Source of the DNA: Glycomyces algeriensis | Lineage (GTDB): Bacteria; Actinomycetota; Actinomycetes; Mycobacteriales; Micromonosporaceae | Assembly (NCBI RefSeq): GCF_027622855.1 | Contig: NZ_JAPZVR010000004.1 | Coordinates: 252,021 to 316,020, forward strand | Direction: 5' to 3' | Length of the DNA: 64,000 nt | Part shown: positions 61,456-64,000 of the stretch, piece by piece | How positions within the stretch are numbered: position 1 is the stretch's first letter | Layout of the letters: the number at the start of each line of letters is the position of its first letter | Position numbers and translations under genes: made by a program | The notes under the pieces: generated by a model | What the model was told of the DNA's origin: nothing | The model's database searches: none | Seen by the model: only the letters and a program-made list of their open reading frames with translations

Positions 61456-61916
61456 AGCTCCTCCGGTGCGTACCAGTCGAGCACGTTCGACTCGATCAGC
61501 TCCAGGTCCGGCTCGCCCGAGTCGAGCTCGGCCGCGATCTGCACCGCCGCCACAGCGTCGTCCATGTGGATCGCCGCCACCTTCTTCAGGCTCACGATCC
61601 CCTCGAACCCCGCCGCCGTGCCGCCCGGCCGGTCCTCGACCAGATCACCCGGGACGTCAACGGAGATCACCACCCGCCGCGGCGCCTGGTTCACCAGGAG
61701 CGCCACTGAGGACAGCGCCGCATCGGCGAACGCCGTGTACTCCAGGTCCTCGACGTCCGCACCCGGCGCCTCGCCCTTGAGCCAGGCCGTCACCGTGTGC
61801 ACGTCCAGCGCCGGCTTCACCTCGCCGTGGGCGGCGAGGTGCGCCAGCATCTCCACGTTCGCGGGCACGTAGACGCGCCTCGGCGCGCCCTTCGAGCCGT
61901 GACTTGAGTTCTGCAT
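61320..61916 (-). CDS. DUF6912 family protein
   Basis: A 198-residue protein starting at ATG 61916, 4 bp behind the secA stop. The conserved part is about residues 10-155 ('RRVYVPANVEMLAHLAAHGE', 'EDLEYTAFADAALSSVALLV', 'APRRVVISVDVPGDLVEDRP', 'DDAVAAVQIAAELDSGEPDL'), typical of an actinobacterial family found beside secA. 'LDWYAPEELQELLAAL' is the usual end; the last 40 residues run antisense through the membrane-protein gene and are probably a readthrough extension with no conserved role. Function unknown. Confidence 0.82.
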   Translation of the reverse strand: MQNSSHGSKGAPRRVYVPANVEMLAHLAAHGEVKPALDVHTVTAWLKGEAPGADVEDLEYTAFADAALSSVALLVNQAPRRVVISVDVPGDLVEDRPGGTAAGFEGIVSLKKVAAIHMDDAVAAVQIAAELDSGEPDLELIESNVLDWYAPEELQELLAALALGRLGSSRPKASTAQNAPANIAVIEPLYWDWKLRVR

Positions 61917-61920
61917 GCCC

Positions 61921-64000
<2,080 letters not shown>

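Overview
The window is about 64 kb of very GC-rich DNA with strongly G/C-biased third codon positions, frequent GTG starts and many 4-base start/stop overlaps. Together with WhiB, MtrAB-LpqB, NucS, DUF3499, DUF3107, DUF3152, DUF397 and a phosphomannomutase/mannose-6-phosphate isomerase cluster, this points to an actinomycete (Actinomycetota). I cannot fix the family or genus. The ends cut two genes: a sugar-binding lipoprotein (left) and secA (right).

Layout. 1-7.6 kb: a carbohydrate uptake and oxidation locus (binding lipoprotein, two RbsC-type permeases, tandem ATPase and Gfo/Idh/MocA oxidoreductase on the minus strand; ROK regulator and aldo/keto reductase on the plus strand). 7.9-18.6 kb: accessory genes, namely a DUF4132 protein, a TetR/alpha-beta-hydrolase pair with twin operators, an Hsp70-like ATPase fused to a membrane segment and a PASTA domain, a flavodoxin-fold quinone reductase, an ArsR/DUF5937 regulator divergent from an MFS exporter, and the mismatch endonuclease NucS. 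19.6-30.7 kb: GDP-mannose and envelope supply (manC, manB, a SIS-domain protein, manA), whiB2, DUF3499, a Trm112-like small protein and sahH. 30.8-39.8 kb: two paralogous Tat-exported serine hydrolases, moeZ, a DUF3152 metzincin-like protein, an alpha/beta hydrolase, a disordered P/Q-rich protein, TetR and DUF3107. 39.8-49.7 kb: lpqB-mtrB-mtrA, type II NADH dehydrogenase, and a DUF4129/membrane protein/MoxR/DUF58 operon. 49.8-51.1 kb: a toxin-antitoxin remnant and a small protein phosphatase. 51.3-57.9 kb: MFS, TPR-CHAT caspase-like protease, an Ig-like small protein, an ECF sigma factor and a subtilisin. 58.1-64 kb: DUF397, pruA, a membrane protein, DUF6912, secA.

Gene content from manC to secA matches, in a merged order, two blocks of the Mycobacterium tuberculosis chromosome (around Rv3240c-Rv3264c and Rv3206c-Rv3208A); this comparison is from memory. 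Core genes therefore cover mannosylation precursors, cell-cycle/envelope signalling, the methyl cycle and secretion, with accessory cassettes between them.

The most interesting unit is the minus-strand cassette at 52.6-57.9 kb: subtilisin (S8), ECF sigma factor, a 178-residue protein and a TPR-CHAT protease, in tight or overlapping order. Its parts resemble the protease, substrate and sigma-factor arrangement seen beside type III-E CRISPR systems, but no CRISPR array is present. The second striking theme is a set of tandem repeats just behind genes: 17-bp, 33-bp (three loci), 40-bp and 43-bp units, some duplicating stop codons and one filling the loop of a terminator hairpin. A candidate small RNA with a near-consensus promoter and a U-tract terminator lies upstream of sahH on the opposite strand.
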